A stretch of 64,000 nucleotides of DNA from Aurantimonas sp. HBX-1 (GCF_021391535.1 NZ_CP090066.1:3547501-3611500); one strand, 5' to 3'; shown: positions 52,179 to 61,279, numbered from the stretch's first letter. Notes: generated from the letters alone by a model not told the origin. Numbers and translations: made by a program.

Positions 52179-53147
52179 ATGGCGCTGCGCGTCGGCTTCA
52201 TGGGCACGCCCGCCTTCGCGGTGCCGACGCTGCAGGCGATCGTCGCGGCCGGGCATGAGGTGGCGGCGGTCTACACCCAGCCGCCGCGCCGGGCCGGCCG
52301 CCGTGGCCTGACCCTCACCCCCTCGCCGGTCCAGTTGGCGGCGGAGCGCCTGGGACTCGCTGTGCGCAGCCCGATCAATTTCCGCGACCCGGCCGATGTC
52401 GAAGCCTTCGAGGCGCTCGGTCTCGATGTCGGCGTGGTCGTCGCCTACGGCCTGCTCTTGCCGCAGGAGATCCTCGACGCGCCCCGCTTCGGCTGCCTCA
52501 ACGGCCACGGTTCGCTGCTGCCGCGCTGGCGCGGCGCGGCGCCGATCCAGCGCGCGATCGAGGCCGGCGACGCCGTCACCGGCATGATGGTGATGCGGAT
52601 GGAAGCCGGGCTCGACACCGGCCCGGTGGCGCTCACCGCCGAAACGCCGATCTGCGAGGCCGAGACGGCGGGCGAGCTGCACGACCGGCTGGCCGAAATG
52701 GCGGCTTCGCTGATGGTCGAGGCGCTGGCCAAGCTCGAGGCCGGCACGCTGACCTTCGAGGACCAGGACGCGCTGGCGGCACGCACCGGCCGCGAGCCGG
52801 TCTATGCCCGCAAGCTGACCAAGGCCGAGGCGGCGATCGACTTCGGCGGCGATGCGGAAAGCATCGCGCGCAAGATCAACGCCTTCGCGCCGGCGCCGGG
52901 GGCGTTCGTCGAAATGGCGCTCGCCGGCGCGTCGGAGCGGGTGAAGATCCTTCGGGCGAGGGCCGAAACGGGCTCGGGCGTCGCCGGCACCACGCTCGAC
53001 GACCGGCTGCTCGTCGCCTGCGGCACCGGCGCGGTTCGGCTTCTGGAACTGCAGCGGCCGGGCGGCAAGCCGATGCCGGCCGAGGAATGGCTGCGCGGCT
53101 CGCCGTTCGCCGCCGGAACCCGGCTGGTCGCCGCCAGCGGCACGTAG
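52179..53147 (+). CDS. fmt: Methionyl-tRNA formyltransferase
   Basis: Formylates initiator Met-tRNA using 10-formyltetrahydrofolate. The 322-residue protein shows RVGFMGTPAFAVPTLQAI, the folate-site line GCLNGHGSLLPRWRGAAPIQRAI with the catalytic Asn-His, MMVMRMEAGLDTGPVA and an OB-type C-terminal domain (RKINAFAPAPGAFVEM). It follows def by three bases and is followed by truA after 92 bases. Confidence 0.97.
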   Translation: MALRVGFMGTPAFAVPTLQAIVAAGHEVAAVYTQPPRRAGRRGLTLTPSPVQLAAERLGLAVRSPINFRDPADVEAFEALGLDVGVVVAYGLLLPQEILDAPRFGCLNGHGSLLPRWRGAAPIQRAIEAGDAVTGMMVMRMEAGLDTGPVALTAETPICEAETAGELHDRLAEMAASLMVEALAKLEAGTLTFEDQDALAARTGREPVYARKLTKAEAAIDFGGDAESIARKINAFAPAPGAFVEMALAGASERVKILRARAETGSGVAGTTLDDRLLVACGTGAVRLLELQRPGGKPMPAEEWLRGSPFAAGTRLVAASGT

Positions 53148-53239
53148 CGGAAGGACGGCGCCGTGCCCCGGTACCGTCCGGCGCGGGTCCCATGTAGGAC
53201 AGGATCGCTTCGCATGCCGCAAAGGGCGAATTGCCGCTG

Positions 53240-54055
53240 ATGCCCCGATACAAGCTCACCATCGAATATGACGGCACGCCTTATTGCGGCTGGCAGCGCC
53301 AGAAGGCCGACCTGTCGGTGCAGGAGGAGATCGAGCGGGCGGTGGCGGGGTTTACGGGCGAGGCGGCGACGCTGTTCGGCGCCGGCCGCACCGACGCCGG
53401 GGTGCATGCGACCGGACAGGTGGCGCATCTCGATCTGGCCCGCGACTGGGAGACGGACGTGGTGCGCGACGCGCTGAACGCGCATCTGCGCGACAAGCCG
53501 GTGGCGATCCTCGCGGTCGAGCGCGTCGGCGAGGATTTCGACGCCCGCTTCTCCGCCCGCCAACGGCATTATCTCTACCGCATCTTCAACCGCCGCGCCC
53601 CGCCGGCCCTGCTGGCCGGACGGGTCTGGTGGGTATCGCGGCCGCTCGACGTGGGCGCCATGCACGCGGCGGCGCAGCGGCTCGTCGGCACGCATGATTT
53701 CGACACGTTCCGCTCGGCGCACTGCCAGGCGAAGAACCCGATCCGCACGCTGGAACAGCTGGACGTCGTCCGCGGCCCGGAAGACGAGATCCACATCCAC
53801 GCGAGGGCCCAGTCCTTCCTGCACAACCAGATCCGCTCCTTCGCCGGCACGCTGAAGCTGGTCGGGGAAGGGCGCTGGAGCGAGGCGGACCTCGTCGCCG
53901 CGCTGGAAGCGCGCGACCGCACGCGCTGCGGCCCGGTGGCACCGCCGGACGGGCTGTACCTGACGCAGATCACCTACGGCACCGCGCCAAAGCGGACCCT
54001 GCCGCCCTATCCGCCGGCAGGCGGCGAGGCCGGGACGGAGCCCCCCGGCAAATAA
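53240..54055 (+). CDS. truA: tRNA pseudouridine(38-40) synthase TruA
   Basis: Converts uridines in the tRNA anticodon stem-loop to pseudouridine. The 271-residue protein has YKLTIEYDGTPYCGWQRQ, the catalytic Asp in GAGRTDAGVHATGQVAHLD, RHYLYRIFNRRAPP, GTHDFDTFRSAHCQAKNP and FLHNQIRSFAGTLKLVGEG. I start at the ATG 53240 (MPRYKLTIEY); a TTG at 53231 adds three residues and is closer to the AAAGGG sequence. The 270 bases downstream lead to ehuB and hold a repeated AT-rich motif. Confidence 0.96.
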   Translation: MPRYKLTIEYDGTPYCGWQRQKADLSVQEEIERAVAGFTGEAATLFGAGRTDAGVHATGQVAHLDLARDWETDVVRDALNAHLRDKPVAILAVERVGEDFDARFSARQRHYLYRIFNRRAPPALLAGRVWWVSRPLDVGAMHAAAQRLVGTHDFDTFRSAHCQAKNPIRTLEQLDVVRGPEDEIHIHARAQSFLHNQIRSFAGTLKLVGEGRWSEADLVAALEARDRTRCGPVAPPDGLYLTQITYGTAPKRTLPPYPPAGGEAGTEPPGK

Positions 54056-54171
54056 TCCGGCGAAACGCCCCGCTGCCTTTTATCCCAAGGGGATAGGCAC
54101 CGGCTGCCGCACCCGTTTGCCTCCATATTGCCGCCTTTCTGACACCGGGCGGTTGAAAAACATCTCAAAGC

Positions 54172-54243
54172 ATATATTCTGCCCCTCTCAATCGAAGCCA
54201 GAATGACCGGCGCCGCGACGGCTGATCGGACGATATATTCTGC
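54172..54243. promoter_or_regulatory. Repeated AT-rich motif upstream of ehuB
   Basis: The 11-mer ATATATTCTGC occurs exactly at 54172-54182 and again at 54233-54243, 61 bases apart, in otherwise GC-rich DNA ahead of ehuB. This looks like a pair of regulator sites or a promoter duplication. The first copy is preceded by TTGAAA, but the spacing to TATATT is only 14 bases, so a standard promoter is not certain. Confidence 0.5.
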
Positions 54244-54325
54244 GCTGACCCACCGTTCCCCGATGCACCTGTCGAACAGGTTTGCAGGTTTTCCGGCCGG
54301 GACGACTGTCCAAGATGGAGTCATC

Positions 54326-55189
54326 ATGACGAATATTCTTCGCAATAGCCTTCTCTCGACCGTGGTTTCCGCGGCTGTTCTTGTAACCGGCGCCGCCTCG
54401 GCGGCCTCGCTGGCCGAAATCAAGGAAAGCGGCACGGTCCGGATCGCGGTCGCCAACGAAATTCCCTACGGCTACATGGACATGAGTGGCGAGGCCAAGG
54501 GTGCCGGACCGGACGTCGCGCGGCATGTCTTCGAGCAGATGGGCATCGACGACATCGAATGGACGAGCACGAACTTCTCGTCGCTGATCCCCGGCCTGCG
54601 CGCCGACCGCTTCGACGTCGCGGCCGCCGAGATGGCCGTGCTGCCGGACCGCTGCCAGAGCGTGATCTACTCCGAGCCCAACAGCTCCTACGGCGAGGGT
54701 CTGCTCGTCGCCGCTGGCAATCCCAAGGATCTGCACAGCTACGGCGCCTTTGCCGAGGGCGACGGCAAGGTGGCGATCATGGCCGGCGCCGACCAGCTGG
54801 AAATGCTGCAGAAGCTCGGTGTTCCAGAAGACCGCATGGTGACGATCTCCAGCAATGCGGATGCGATCTCCACCGTGTCGACCGGCCGCGCCGATGCCTA
54901 TGCCGCCACCAGCCTGACGGTCAGCGAACTGGCCGGCAAGGATGACGGCGTGGAAAGCGCCGGCTCGTTCGAGGATCCGGTGATCGACGGGGAGGAAGTC
55001 CGCAGCTGGGGCGCCTTCGCCTTCGCCAGCGACTCCACCGAGCTGCGCGACGCCTTCAACGAAGAGCTGACGAAGTTCAAGCAGACCGACGAGTGGCGCG
55101 AGATCCTCGCGGGCTACGGCTTCTCCGAGGCCGACATCAAGGGCTCCGGCCAGCGCACGACGCAGGAACTCTGCGACGCCTCCAGCTAA
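54326..55189 (+). CDS. ehuB: Ectoine/hydroxyectoine-type ABC substrate-binding protein EhuB
   Basis: This periplasmic receptor of the SBP_bac_3 family has 287 residues. A signal peptide (LLSTVVSAAVLVTGAASA) is followed by SLAEIKESGTVRIAVANEIPYGYM, GAGPDVARHVFEQMG, VAAAEMAVLPDRCQSVIYSEP and GAFAFASDSTELRDAFNEEL, as in EhuB proteins. The ATG at 54326 follows ATGGAG; the frame to 54203 runs through the upstream repeat region. It is the first gene of a complete four-gene importer. Ectoine is the expected ligand by family, but glutamine-like compounds cannot be excluded. Confidence 0.88.
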   Translation: MTNILRNSLLSTVVSAAVLVTGAASAASLAEIKESGTVRIAVANEIPYGYMDMSGEAKGAGPDVARHVFEQMGIDDIEWTSTNFSSLIPGLRADRFDVAAAEMAVLPDRCQSVIYSEPNSSYGEGLLVAAGNPKDLHSYGAFAEGDGKVAIMAGADQLEMLQKLGVPEDRMVTISSNADAISTVSTGRADAYAATSLTVSELAGKDDGVESAGSFEDPVIDGEEVRSWGAFAFASDSTELRDAFNEELTKFKQTDEWREILAGYGFSEADIKGSGQRTTQELCDASS

Positions 55190-55291
55190 CAGCTGGGTTC
55201 AGACAGAATTGGGGCGCTGGCGGGCAAAAGCTCGCCGGCGCATTTCGGTCGTCCGTCAGGATCGGCCACCGGCCGGTTGGAACACTGACGC

Positions 55292-55963
55292 ATGGAATGG
55301 TTAGCCTATCTCGGGCCGCTCGCTGAAGGCGCCCTCGTCACCGCGCAGATCGCGGTCGCCTCGATGCTGCTGGGCGCGGCATTTGCGTTCATCTTCGGGA
55401 TTGGCCGGCTGTCGCGGGTGGGGGTGCTCCGCTGGCTGTCGATCTCGTACATCGAGATCTTCCGCGGAACGTCGCTGCTGGTGCAGCTGTTCTGGCTGTA
55501 TTTCGCGCTGCCGCTGGCGGGCGAGGCCGCCGGCATCGACCTGCGCTTCGATCCCGTCACCGTCGGTATCCTCGCCCTGGCGCTGAACATCGGCGCCTAC
55601 GGGGCGGAAGTCGTCCGCGGCGCGCTGCAGGCGGTGCACGGCGACCAGTTCGAGGCCGCCAAGGCGCTCAACTTCACCGACCGCCAGGCGATGTGGCGTA
55701 TCGCCCTGCCGCAGGCGATCCCGGAGATGATGCCGACCTTCGGCAATCTCGCGGTCCAGAACCTCAAGGATACCGCTCTGGTATCGCTGATCAGCCTTGC
55801 GGACCTCGCCTTCCGGGCCGAGCAGATCCGCAATTTCACCCAGGACAGCGTCACGGTCTACTCGCTGGTGCTGCTGATGTATTTCGGCATGGCGCTGGTG
55901 CTTGCCGGGCTCATGAAGCTGCTCGAGCGCTCGGTCGGGCGCTGGCGCCGGACGGGAGTGTAG
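55292..55963 (+). CDS. ehuC: Ectoine/hydroxyectoine ABC transporter permease EhuC
   Basis: The 223-residue polar amino-acid-type permease has about five membrane segments. The membrane-entry line is EGALVTAQIAVASMLLGAAF. The EAA loop is GALQAVHGDQFEAAKALN and the following RIALPQAIPEMMPTFGN. It also has FRGTSLLVQLFWLYFALPLAG. It lies 102 bases after ehuB and three bases before ehuD, its heterodimer partner. Confidence 0.9.
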   Translation: MEWLAYLGPLAEGALVTAQIAVASMLLGAAFAFIFGIGRLSRVGVLRWLSISYIEIFRGTSLLVQLFWLYFALPLAGEAAGIDLRFDPVTVGILALALNIGAYGAEVVRGALQAVHGDQFEAAKALNFTDRQAMWRIALPQAIPEMMPTFGNLAVQNLKDTALVSLISLADLAFRAEQIRNFTQDSVTVYSLVLLMYFGMALVLAGLMKLLERSVGRWRRTGV

Positions 55964-55966
55964 GCC

Positions 55967-56659
55967 ATGCTGTTCGGATACGAATGGGACACCTCCGGCG
56001 GCCTCGCCTTCGCGGTGTCGATCCTGCCGATCCTGCTCTGGGGCATGCTCGTCACGCTGCAGGCGACGGCGCTCGGCTTCGTCATCGCGCTGGTCCTCGG
56101 ACTGGTCCTCGCCGTGCTCAAGGCCGCCCCGACGCGGCTGATCGCCTGGCCGGCCAAGGCGATCGCCGAATTCCTGCGCGACACACCCCTCTTGGTGCAG
56201 CTGTTCTTCCTCTATTACGTCCTGCCGGAGTTCGGCATCGTGCTGCCGGCCTTCATGACCGGCGCGCTGGCGCTGGGGCTGCAGTACAGCGCCTATATTT
56301 CCGAGGTCTATCGCGCCGGGCTCGAGGCGGTCGACCACGGCCAGCACGAGGCGAGCCGCGCGCTGAACATGGCCTCCGGCCGCACCTTCAGCCGGATTGT
56401 GCTGCCGCAGGCGATCCCGCGGGTGGTGCCGGCGCTCGGCAACTATCTCGTCTCGATGATGAAGGACGTGCCGATCCTGTCCGTCGTCACCGTGCTGGAG
56501 ATGCTCAACGTCGCCAAGATCATCGGCGACCGGACCTTCAACTACCTGATCCCGCTGTCGATGGTCGGCGGTCTCTACCTCATCCTGACGCTCATCGCCG
56601 CCGCCGGCGTGCGGGCGCTCGACATGAACCTGCCGAAGAGGGGGCTGCCGCTCCGATGA
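55967..56659 (+). CDS. ehuD: Ectoine/hydroxyectoine ABC transporter permease EhuD
   Basis: The 230-residue permease pairs with EhuC. It has SILPILLWGMLVTLQATALG, FLRDTPLLVQLFFLYYVLPEFG, the EAA loop AGLEAVDHGQHEASRALNM and RIVLPQAIPRVVPALGNYLV. The stop overlaps the ehuA start (ATGA), indicating coupled translation of permease and ATPase. Confidence 0.9.
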   Translation: MLFGYEWDTSGGLAFAVSILPILLWGMLVTLQATALGFVIALVLGLVLAVLKAAPTRLIAWPAKAIAEFLRDTPLLVQLFFLYYVLPEFGIVLPAFMTGALALGLQYSAYISEVYRAGLEAVDHGQHEASRALNMASGRTFSRIVLPQAIPRVVPALGNYLVSMMKDVPILSVVTVLEMLNVAKIIGDRTFNYLIPLSMVGGLYLILTLIAAAGVRALDMNLPKRGLPLR

Positions 56660-57432
56660 CCCAGCCGATCATTGAATTCGAAAACGTCGTCAAGCGCTTC
56701 GGGCCGGTCACGGTGCTCGACGGGCTGAACTTCAGCGTCCAGCCCGGCGAGAAGGTGACGATCATCGGCCCGTCCGGGTCGGGCAAGTCGACGGTGCTGC
56801 GCATCCTGATGACGCTGGAGACGATCGACGAGGGCATCGTGCGGGTCGAGGGCGAGCCGCTGTGGCACGAGGAGAGCGGCGGCGAGCTGAAGCCGGCGGG
56901 CGAGGCGCATCTGCGCCACATGCGCGAGAAGCTCGGCATGGTGTTCCAGAACTTCAACCTGTTCCCGCACATGACGGTGCGGCGCAATCTCACCGAGGCG
57001 CCGCGCACCGTGCTCGGCCTGCCGAAGGGCGAGGCCAACGACCGGGCCGAGGAACTGCTCGACATGGTCGGCCTGGTCGACCAGGCCGACAAGTTTCCCG
57101 GCCAGCTCTCCGGCGGCCAGCAGCAGCGCGTCGGCATCGCCCGGGCGCTGGCGATGCGGCCGAAGGTCATGCTGTTCGACGAGCCGACCTCGGCGCTCGA
57201 TCCCGAACTCGTCGGCGACGTCCTCAACGTCATCCGCCAGCTCGCCGAGGAGCACGACCTCACCATGCTGCTGGTGACCCACGAGATGCGCTTCGCGCGC
57301 GAGATCTCCGACCGGATCCTGTTCTTCGACGGTGGCACGATCTGCGAGGAAGGCACGCCCGCGACGATCTTCGGCGAGCCGAAGGAGGAGCGCACGCGCG
57401 AATTCCTCAAGGCGGTGCTCGACCCCGCCTGA
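56656..57432 (+). CDS. ehuA: Ectoine/hydroxyectoine ABC transporter ATP-binding protein EhuA
   Basis: The 258-residue ATPase of the polar amino-acid class has Walker A (GPSGSGKST), Q-loop (GMVFQNFNLFPHMTV), signature LSGGQQQRVGIARAL, Walker B (VMLFDEPTSALDPE) and H-loop LLVTHEMRFAREISD. The gene order here is B-C-D-A. Elsewhere ehu genes sit beside eut genes for ectoine breakdown, but none are present in this window, so the imported solute may be used as an osmoprotectant. A short hairpin spans the stop. Confidence 0.9.
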   Translation: MTQPIIEFENVVKRFGPVTVLDGLNFSVQPGEKVTIIGPSGSGKSTVLRILMTLETIDEGIVRVEGEPLWHEESGGELKPAGEAHLRHMREKLGMVFQNFNLFPHMTVRRNLTEAPRTVLGLPKGEANDRAEELLDMVGLVDQADKFPGQLSGGQQQRVGIARALAMRPKVMLFDEPTSALDPELVGDVLNVIRQLAEEHDLTMLLVTHEMRFAREISDRILFFDGGTICEEGTPATIFGEPKEERTREFLKAVLDPA

Positions 57433-57445
57433 CCGTTTCGGTCAG
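57429..57445. terminator. Hairpin across the ehuA and membrane-protein stops
   Basis: A perfect 7-bp inverted repeat, CTGACCG / CGGTCAG, has a TTT loop. The left arm contains the ehuA TGA and the right arm the reverse-strand TGA of the convergent gene. Confidence 0.4.
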
Positions 57446-58032
57446 ACCAGCGGCACGCCGGTGAGGTCCATGACCGCGCCGTAGCTGACCAGCGACGAGA
57501 CCACCATCAGCGCCGTCACCGCCGACGCGCCGCCGAGGTCCTTGCCGGTGGCGACATAGATCAGCCGCACCGTCAGCCCGATCGAGGCGAGGCTGACGAT
57601 GACGCCGAGCAGCGCCGTCGCTTCGCTCGCGCCCAGCAGCAGGAGCAGCATCCAGTAGGGCGCGAAGGCCCAGGACAGCAGCGCCCCGCCCCAGTTGGTC
57701 GCCACCACCACCGGCACGATCTTCTTCGAATAGCCGATGCGCTTGGCCACCAGCATCAGCACGACGATCGGCAGCAGCCAGCCGGTGACGTCGGCGAGCG
57801 CGTGCGCGGCATAGATCGTCATCGCGCCGGTCTCGGCGACCGGGCCGTCGCGCTCGACCGCCTCGTACTCGATCCAGGACAGCGCGATCGGCGGCAGCGC
57901 CACGACGATGGCGGAGAAGGACTGCCAGAAGCCGTCGGCCGACAGGTCGAGGCGCCGCAGCCCCTCGCTCTTCCCGCTCATCAGCAGCAACGCGCCGGAA
58001 AAGAACCGCAGCACGTCGTCGAAACTCGGCAT
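57442..58032 (-). CDS. Multi-pass membrane protein of unknown function
   Basis: The 196-residue protein begins MPSFDDVLRFFSGALLLMSG. It has about five hydrophobic helices (FSAIVVALPPIALSWI, DVTGWLLPIVVLMLVAKRIG, VPVVVATNWGGALLSWA, YWMLLLLLGASEATALLGVI, TALMVVSSLVSYGAVMDL). A family resemblance to YIP1-type proteins is possible but weak. It starts four bases after dapE on the same strand, so it is probably co-transcribed with that gene. No enzymatic motif is visible. Confidence 0.78.
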   Translation of the reverse strand: MPSFDDVLRFFSGALLLMSGKSEGLRRLDLSADGFWQSFSAIVVALPPIALSWIEYEAVERDGPVAETGAMTIYAAHALADVTGWLLPIVVLMLVAKRIGYSKKIVPVVVATNWGGALLSWAFAPYWMLLLLLGASEATALLGVIVSLASIGLTVRLIYVATGKDLGGASAVTALMVVSSLVSYGAVMDLTGVPLV

Positions 58033-58036
58033 CAGA

Positions 58037-59230
58037 TCAGGGGCGGGCGGCAAACCAGCGGGTGATGAAGGCTTCATAGACCTGCGTCAGTCCTTCGAGA
58101 TCGACCAGAGCAACCCGCTCATTGGCCATGTGCATCGTCTTCCCGACAAGCCCGAATTCGACGACCGGACAACAATCTTTGATGAAGCGGGCGTCGGACG
58201 TGCCGCCGGAGGTCGACAGTTCGGGCGTCCGCCCGGTCACTTCGGCGATCGCCGCCGTCAGCGACTGCGTCAATGCATCGTCGCGCGTCACGAAGGCGTC
58301 GGCCGGCCGCTCGCGCCAGACGGTCTCCACCGAAGCGGCGGCGCGCCCCGGCCGCAGCGGCGAGGCGCCGGCCGCCAGATCGATCCGGCGCTGCAGTTCC
58401 TGCGCTAGGGTTTCGGGGGTCCAGCGATCGTTGAAGCGGACGTTGAAATAGAGCCGCGCCCGCGCCGGGATGACGTTGACCGACGGGTTGCCGGTGTCGA
58501 TCGAGGTGATCTCGAGATTCGACGCCGGGAAGCGGTCCGTCCCCTGGTCGAGCGGCTCGGCCATCAGCGCCTCGGCGATGGCGACGATGGCGCGCACCGG
58601 GTTGTCGGCGAGATCGGGATAGGCGACGTGGCCCTGGACCCCGGTCACCCTCACCTCCCCCGACAGCGAGCCGCGACGGCCGATCTTGATCATGTCGCCC
58701 AGCGCGGCGCGGTTGGTCGGCTCGCCGACGACGCAGGCGTCGAAGCGCTCGCCGCGCTCGGCCGCCCAGGCCAGCAGCTTCACCGTGCCGTTCACCGCCG
58801 GCCCCTCCTCGTCGCCGGTGATCAGCAGCGAGATCCGGCCGGGCGGCAGTTCGCCGCGACGCTCCAGCCGCGCCACGGCGGCGACGAAGGCGGCGATGCC
58901 GCCCTTCATGTCGACGGCGCCGCGCCCGATCATCTCGCCGTCGACGATCTCGGCGGCGAACGGATCGTGATGCCAGTCGCCGCGCTCGCCCGGCGGGACG
59001 ACGTCGGTGTGGCCGGCGAAGACCAGGTGCGATCCCGCCTCACCCCTGCGGGCGAAGAGGTTCTCGACGTCCGGCGTGCCGGCCTCGCTGAACACCGGGC
59101 GCGCGACGGCGAAGCCGAGCGGCGAGACCATCGCGGCGAGCGTGGCCAGCGACCCAGCCTCCTGCGGCGTGACGGAGGGGCAGCGGATCAGTTCGGCGAG
59201 GACGGCGGAGGGATCGGTGATATCGGTCAT
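58037..59230 (-). CDS. dapE: Succinyl-diaminopimelate desuccinylase DapE
   Basis: Hydrolyses N-succinyl-LL-diaminopimelate in lysine and cell-wall synthesis. The 397-residue M20 metallopeptidase shows LVFAGHTDVVPPG with the first metal ligand, GRGAVDMKGGIAAFVAAV with the bridging Asp, LLITGDEEGPAVNGT with the catalytic Glu pair, VVGEPTN and the final VVEFGLVGKTMHMANERV. The ATG at 59230 gives the usual N-terminus. dapD lies 2.1 kb upstream on the same strand, separated by a transglycosylase on the other strand and a glycosidase-like gene. Confidence 0.96.
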   Translation of the reverse strand: MTDITDPSAVLAELIRCPSVTPQEAGSLATLAAMVSPLGFAVARPVFSEAGTPDVENLFARRGEAGSHLVFAGHTDVVPPGERGDWHHDPFAAEIVDGEMIGRGAVDMKGGIAAFVAAVARLERRGELPPGRISLLITGDEEGPAVNGTVKLLAWAAERGERFDACVVGEPTNRAALGDMIKIGRRGSLSGEVRVTGVQGHVAYPDLADNPVRAIVAIAEALMAEPLDQGTDRFPASNLEITSIDTGNPSVNVIPARARLYFNVRFNDRWTPETLAQELQRRIDLAAGASPLRPGRAAASVETVWRERPADAFVTRDDALTQSLTAAIAEVTGRTPELSTSGGTSDARFIKDCCPVVEFGLVGKTMHMANERVALVDLEGLTQVYEAFITRWFAARP

Positions 59231-59385
59231 GCACCCCAGATAGCCGAGATGATGCGGGCTTGCCACAGATGCCGGGGGACTTGCGCGCGCCCTGGTTCTC
59301 CCGGACTTTGTGGCGGCAGTGCCACGTTTCCGCCGCGTTCCCGGCGGAAACGCTGAGCCGGGGACAACTGCCGCGAGGGGACTGC

Positions 59386-60465
59386 ATGGGATCGGGAGAT
59401 CGGGCCGCCATCGGCGCGCAACGGCTACGTCTGTTGCCGCTCGCCGGCATCGCAGCGTTGATGGCGCTTTCCGGCTGCATCGCCGACGGGCCAGGGGGTT
59501 CGCCGCTGGCGCTGGGGGCCGCCGCCACCGAGGCGGACGCGACCGAAGACACCAAGACCGCCGAGGCCACTCCTGCTGCCGCACCGTCCGACAAGGACGT
59601 CAAGATCGCCGCACGCGAAGCCCGCCAGGCCGCCGAGACCGGCACGATCTCGGGCAGCGCCGCGCTCGACCAGCTGATCGAGAAGCACGCGATCCAAGCC
59701 GGCATTCCGCCCGCGCTCGCCTATGCCGTGGTCCGGGTCGAAAGCCGCTACAATCCCAAGGCCAAGGGCGCCGGCGGCGTCTACGGGCTCAGCCAGATCA
59801 AGCCCGCGACGGCGCGCAGCATGGGTTTTGCCGGATCGCCCAGCGATCTGCTCGATGCCGACACCAATCTCACCTACGGCATGAAATACCTGAAGGGCGC
59901 CTGGGAACAGGGCGGCCATGACGTCTGCAAGACGTCGATGAAATACAAGGGCGGCCACCGCACCACCCGCATGAGCCAGTCGGCGGCGCGCTACTGCTCG
60001 GCGGTGAAGGCCCATATGGCCGAGGTCAACAAGCGGCGCGGCGTGGCTGCGCCGGCCGAGGCGGCACCCGCCGAGGAAAAGGGCCTGCTCGGCACGATGA
60101 TCGCCGCGATCCAGCCGACGCCGGCTGCCGCGAAGGAAAAGCCAGCCGCGACGGCGCCTTCCGTCAAGGTCGAGGCCAAACCGGCCGAAGCCACCGCCAC
60201 GGCGTCGGCCGCGGCACCGGCGAAGACGCCGGCAGAGGCCGCCGTCGCGACGGCCCTCGCGCCGACGGAAAAGACCGTGGTTCCCTCCCTGCCCGCGTCC
60301 GCTCCAGCGACCGAGGTCGCCGCTGTGGCGGCACCGTCGGCCGAGAAGGGTGGCCGGGTCGCCGAAGTGACCGAAAAAGCCGGGATCGACGACGCGGCGC
60401 TGGCAGCCCGCATGGGCTTCGACGAGGAAGTCGTGCCGCTGCTTCGCGGCGCCGACGCGCAGTAA
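59386..60465 (+). CDS. Lytic transglycosylase lipoprotein (SLT domain)
   Basis: The 359-residue protein has a lipobox (ALMALSGC), so it is a lipoprotein that probably sits in the envelope. The SLT domain (residues ~90-210) has AYAVVRVESRYNPKAKGAGG with the catalytic Glu, then GVYGLSQIKPATARSMGF and NLTYGMKYLKGAWEQGG. The remaining ~140 residues are a low-complexity Ala/Pro/Lys/Glu region, probably flexible. It cleaves peptidoglycan between MurNAc and GlcNAc. The start at 59386 is preceded by GAGGGG. It is divergent from dapE. Confidence 0.9.
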   Translation: MGSGDRAAIGAQRLRLLPLAGIAALMALSGCIADGPGGSPLALGAAATEADATEDTKTAEATPAAAPSDKDVKIAAREARQAAETGTISGSAALDQLIEKHAIQAGIPPALAYAVVRVESRYNPKAKGAGGVYGLSQIKPATARSMGFAGSPSDLLDADTNLTYGMKYLKGAWEQGGHDVCKTSMKYKGGHRTTRMSQSAARYCSAVKAHMAEVNKRRGVAAPAEAAPAEEKGLLGTMIAAIQPTPAAAKEKPAATAPSVKVEAKPAEATATASAAAPAKTPAEAAVATALAPTEKTVVPSLPASAPATEVAAVAAPSAEKGGRVAEVTEKAGIDDAALAARMGFDEEVVPLLRGADAQ

Positions 60466-60493
60466 CACCAGGACAGGGTGACGCCCGGCTGCC

Positions 60494-61279
60494 TCAGCCG
60501 GCCGGGCGGTCGGTGACCACGAGCATCGGCCCCAGCCGGTCGCGGCGGTAGTTGATGCCGGCGTCGGGGTAATAGAGGCTCGAGACCTGGCCGTCGAAGA
60601 ACAGCGCGTCGCGGCAGCCCAGCCGGTCGCGGAAGAACAGCCCGAAGTCCCAGAAATTCACCGCCTGGCGCGACAGCACGAGTCGAACGGTGCGCCCGTC
60701 CTCGCTGGCGCAGACGCCGTTGCGGACGTAGCGGCTGTCGGAGCCGTCGATGAAGCGCGGATGCAGCTTGCCGTCGATCAGCAGCATCGGCCCCGACTGG
60801 GTGGCGAGATCCGGCTCGTGGGTGCCGGCGATGTAGGCGCCGGTCTCCATCACCCTCGCCTTGCCGTCCTCGACGAAGAACACCCCGTTCGGCTGCAGCG
60901 AGTAGTTGCCGGTCCCGGTGCCGCGCACCAGCGAACTGACCTCGCGGCCGTCCTGCACCGCGAGACCCACGGCTCGCCGGTCCTCGTGGTACATGCCGGC
61001 ATTCATGATCAGGCGGACGCGCGCGCCGTCGACGCTGGCGCTCGCCCGTTCGAAGGTCTCGTAGGGCCGGCCTTCGGCATCCTCGGCCCGCAAGGAAACG
61101 TCGTAGCGATCGAGCGGCACGTCGCAGACGATGTACTCTATGCCGGACGCCGTTTCGGTGCGGCAGATGCCGTCATGGCCGGCCGGAATGCTCGGCATCG
61201 GCTGCAGCCAGCCGAGCAGGCTGCCGAAGGCCGCCAGCGAGACCGGCCAGACGCTGTTCAGACGATGACGCCCGGCCAT
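60494..61279 (-). CDS. Phosphodiester glycosidase (NAGPA/DUF2233) domain protein
   Basis: The 261-residue protein has an N-terminal hydrophobic signal or anchor (LAAFGSLLGWLQPMPSIPAG). The NAGPA-type domain shows LIMNAGMYHEDRRAVGLAV, YSLQPNGVFFVEDGKARV, LATQSGPMLLIDGKLHPRF, RLVLSRQAVNFWDFGLFFRD and CRDALFFDGQVSSLYYP. Relatives remove sugars from phosphodiester-linked glycans in the envelope. Its exact substrate is unknown. It lies on the minus strand, 64 bases after dapD. Confidence 0.85.
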   Translation of the reverse strand: MAGRHRLNSVWPVSLAAFGSLLGWLQPMPSIPAGHDGICRTETASGIEYIVCDVPLDRYDVSLRAEDAEGRPYETFERASASVDGARVRLIMNAGMYHEDRRAVGLAVQDGREVSSLVRGTGTGNYSLQPNGVFFVEDGKARVMETGAYIAGTHEPDLATQSGPMLLIDGKLHPRFIDGSDSRYVRNGVCASEDGRTVRLVLSRQAVNFWDFGLFFRDRLGCRDALFFDGQVSSLYYPDAGINYRRDRLGPMLVVTDRPAG

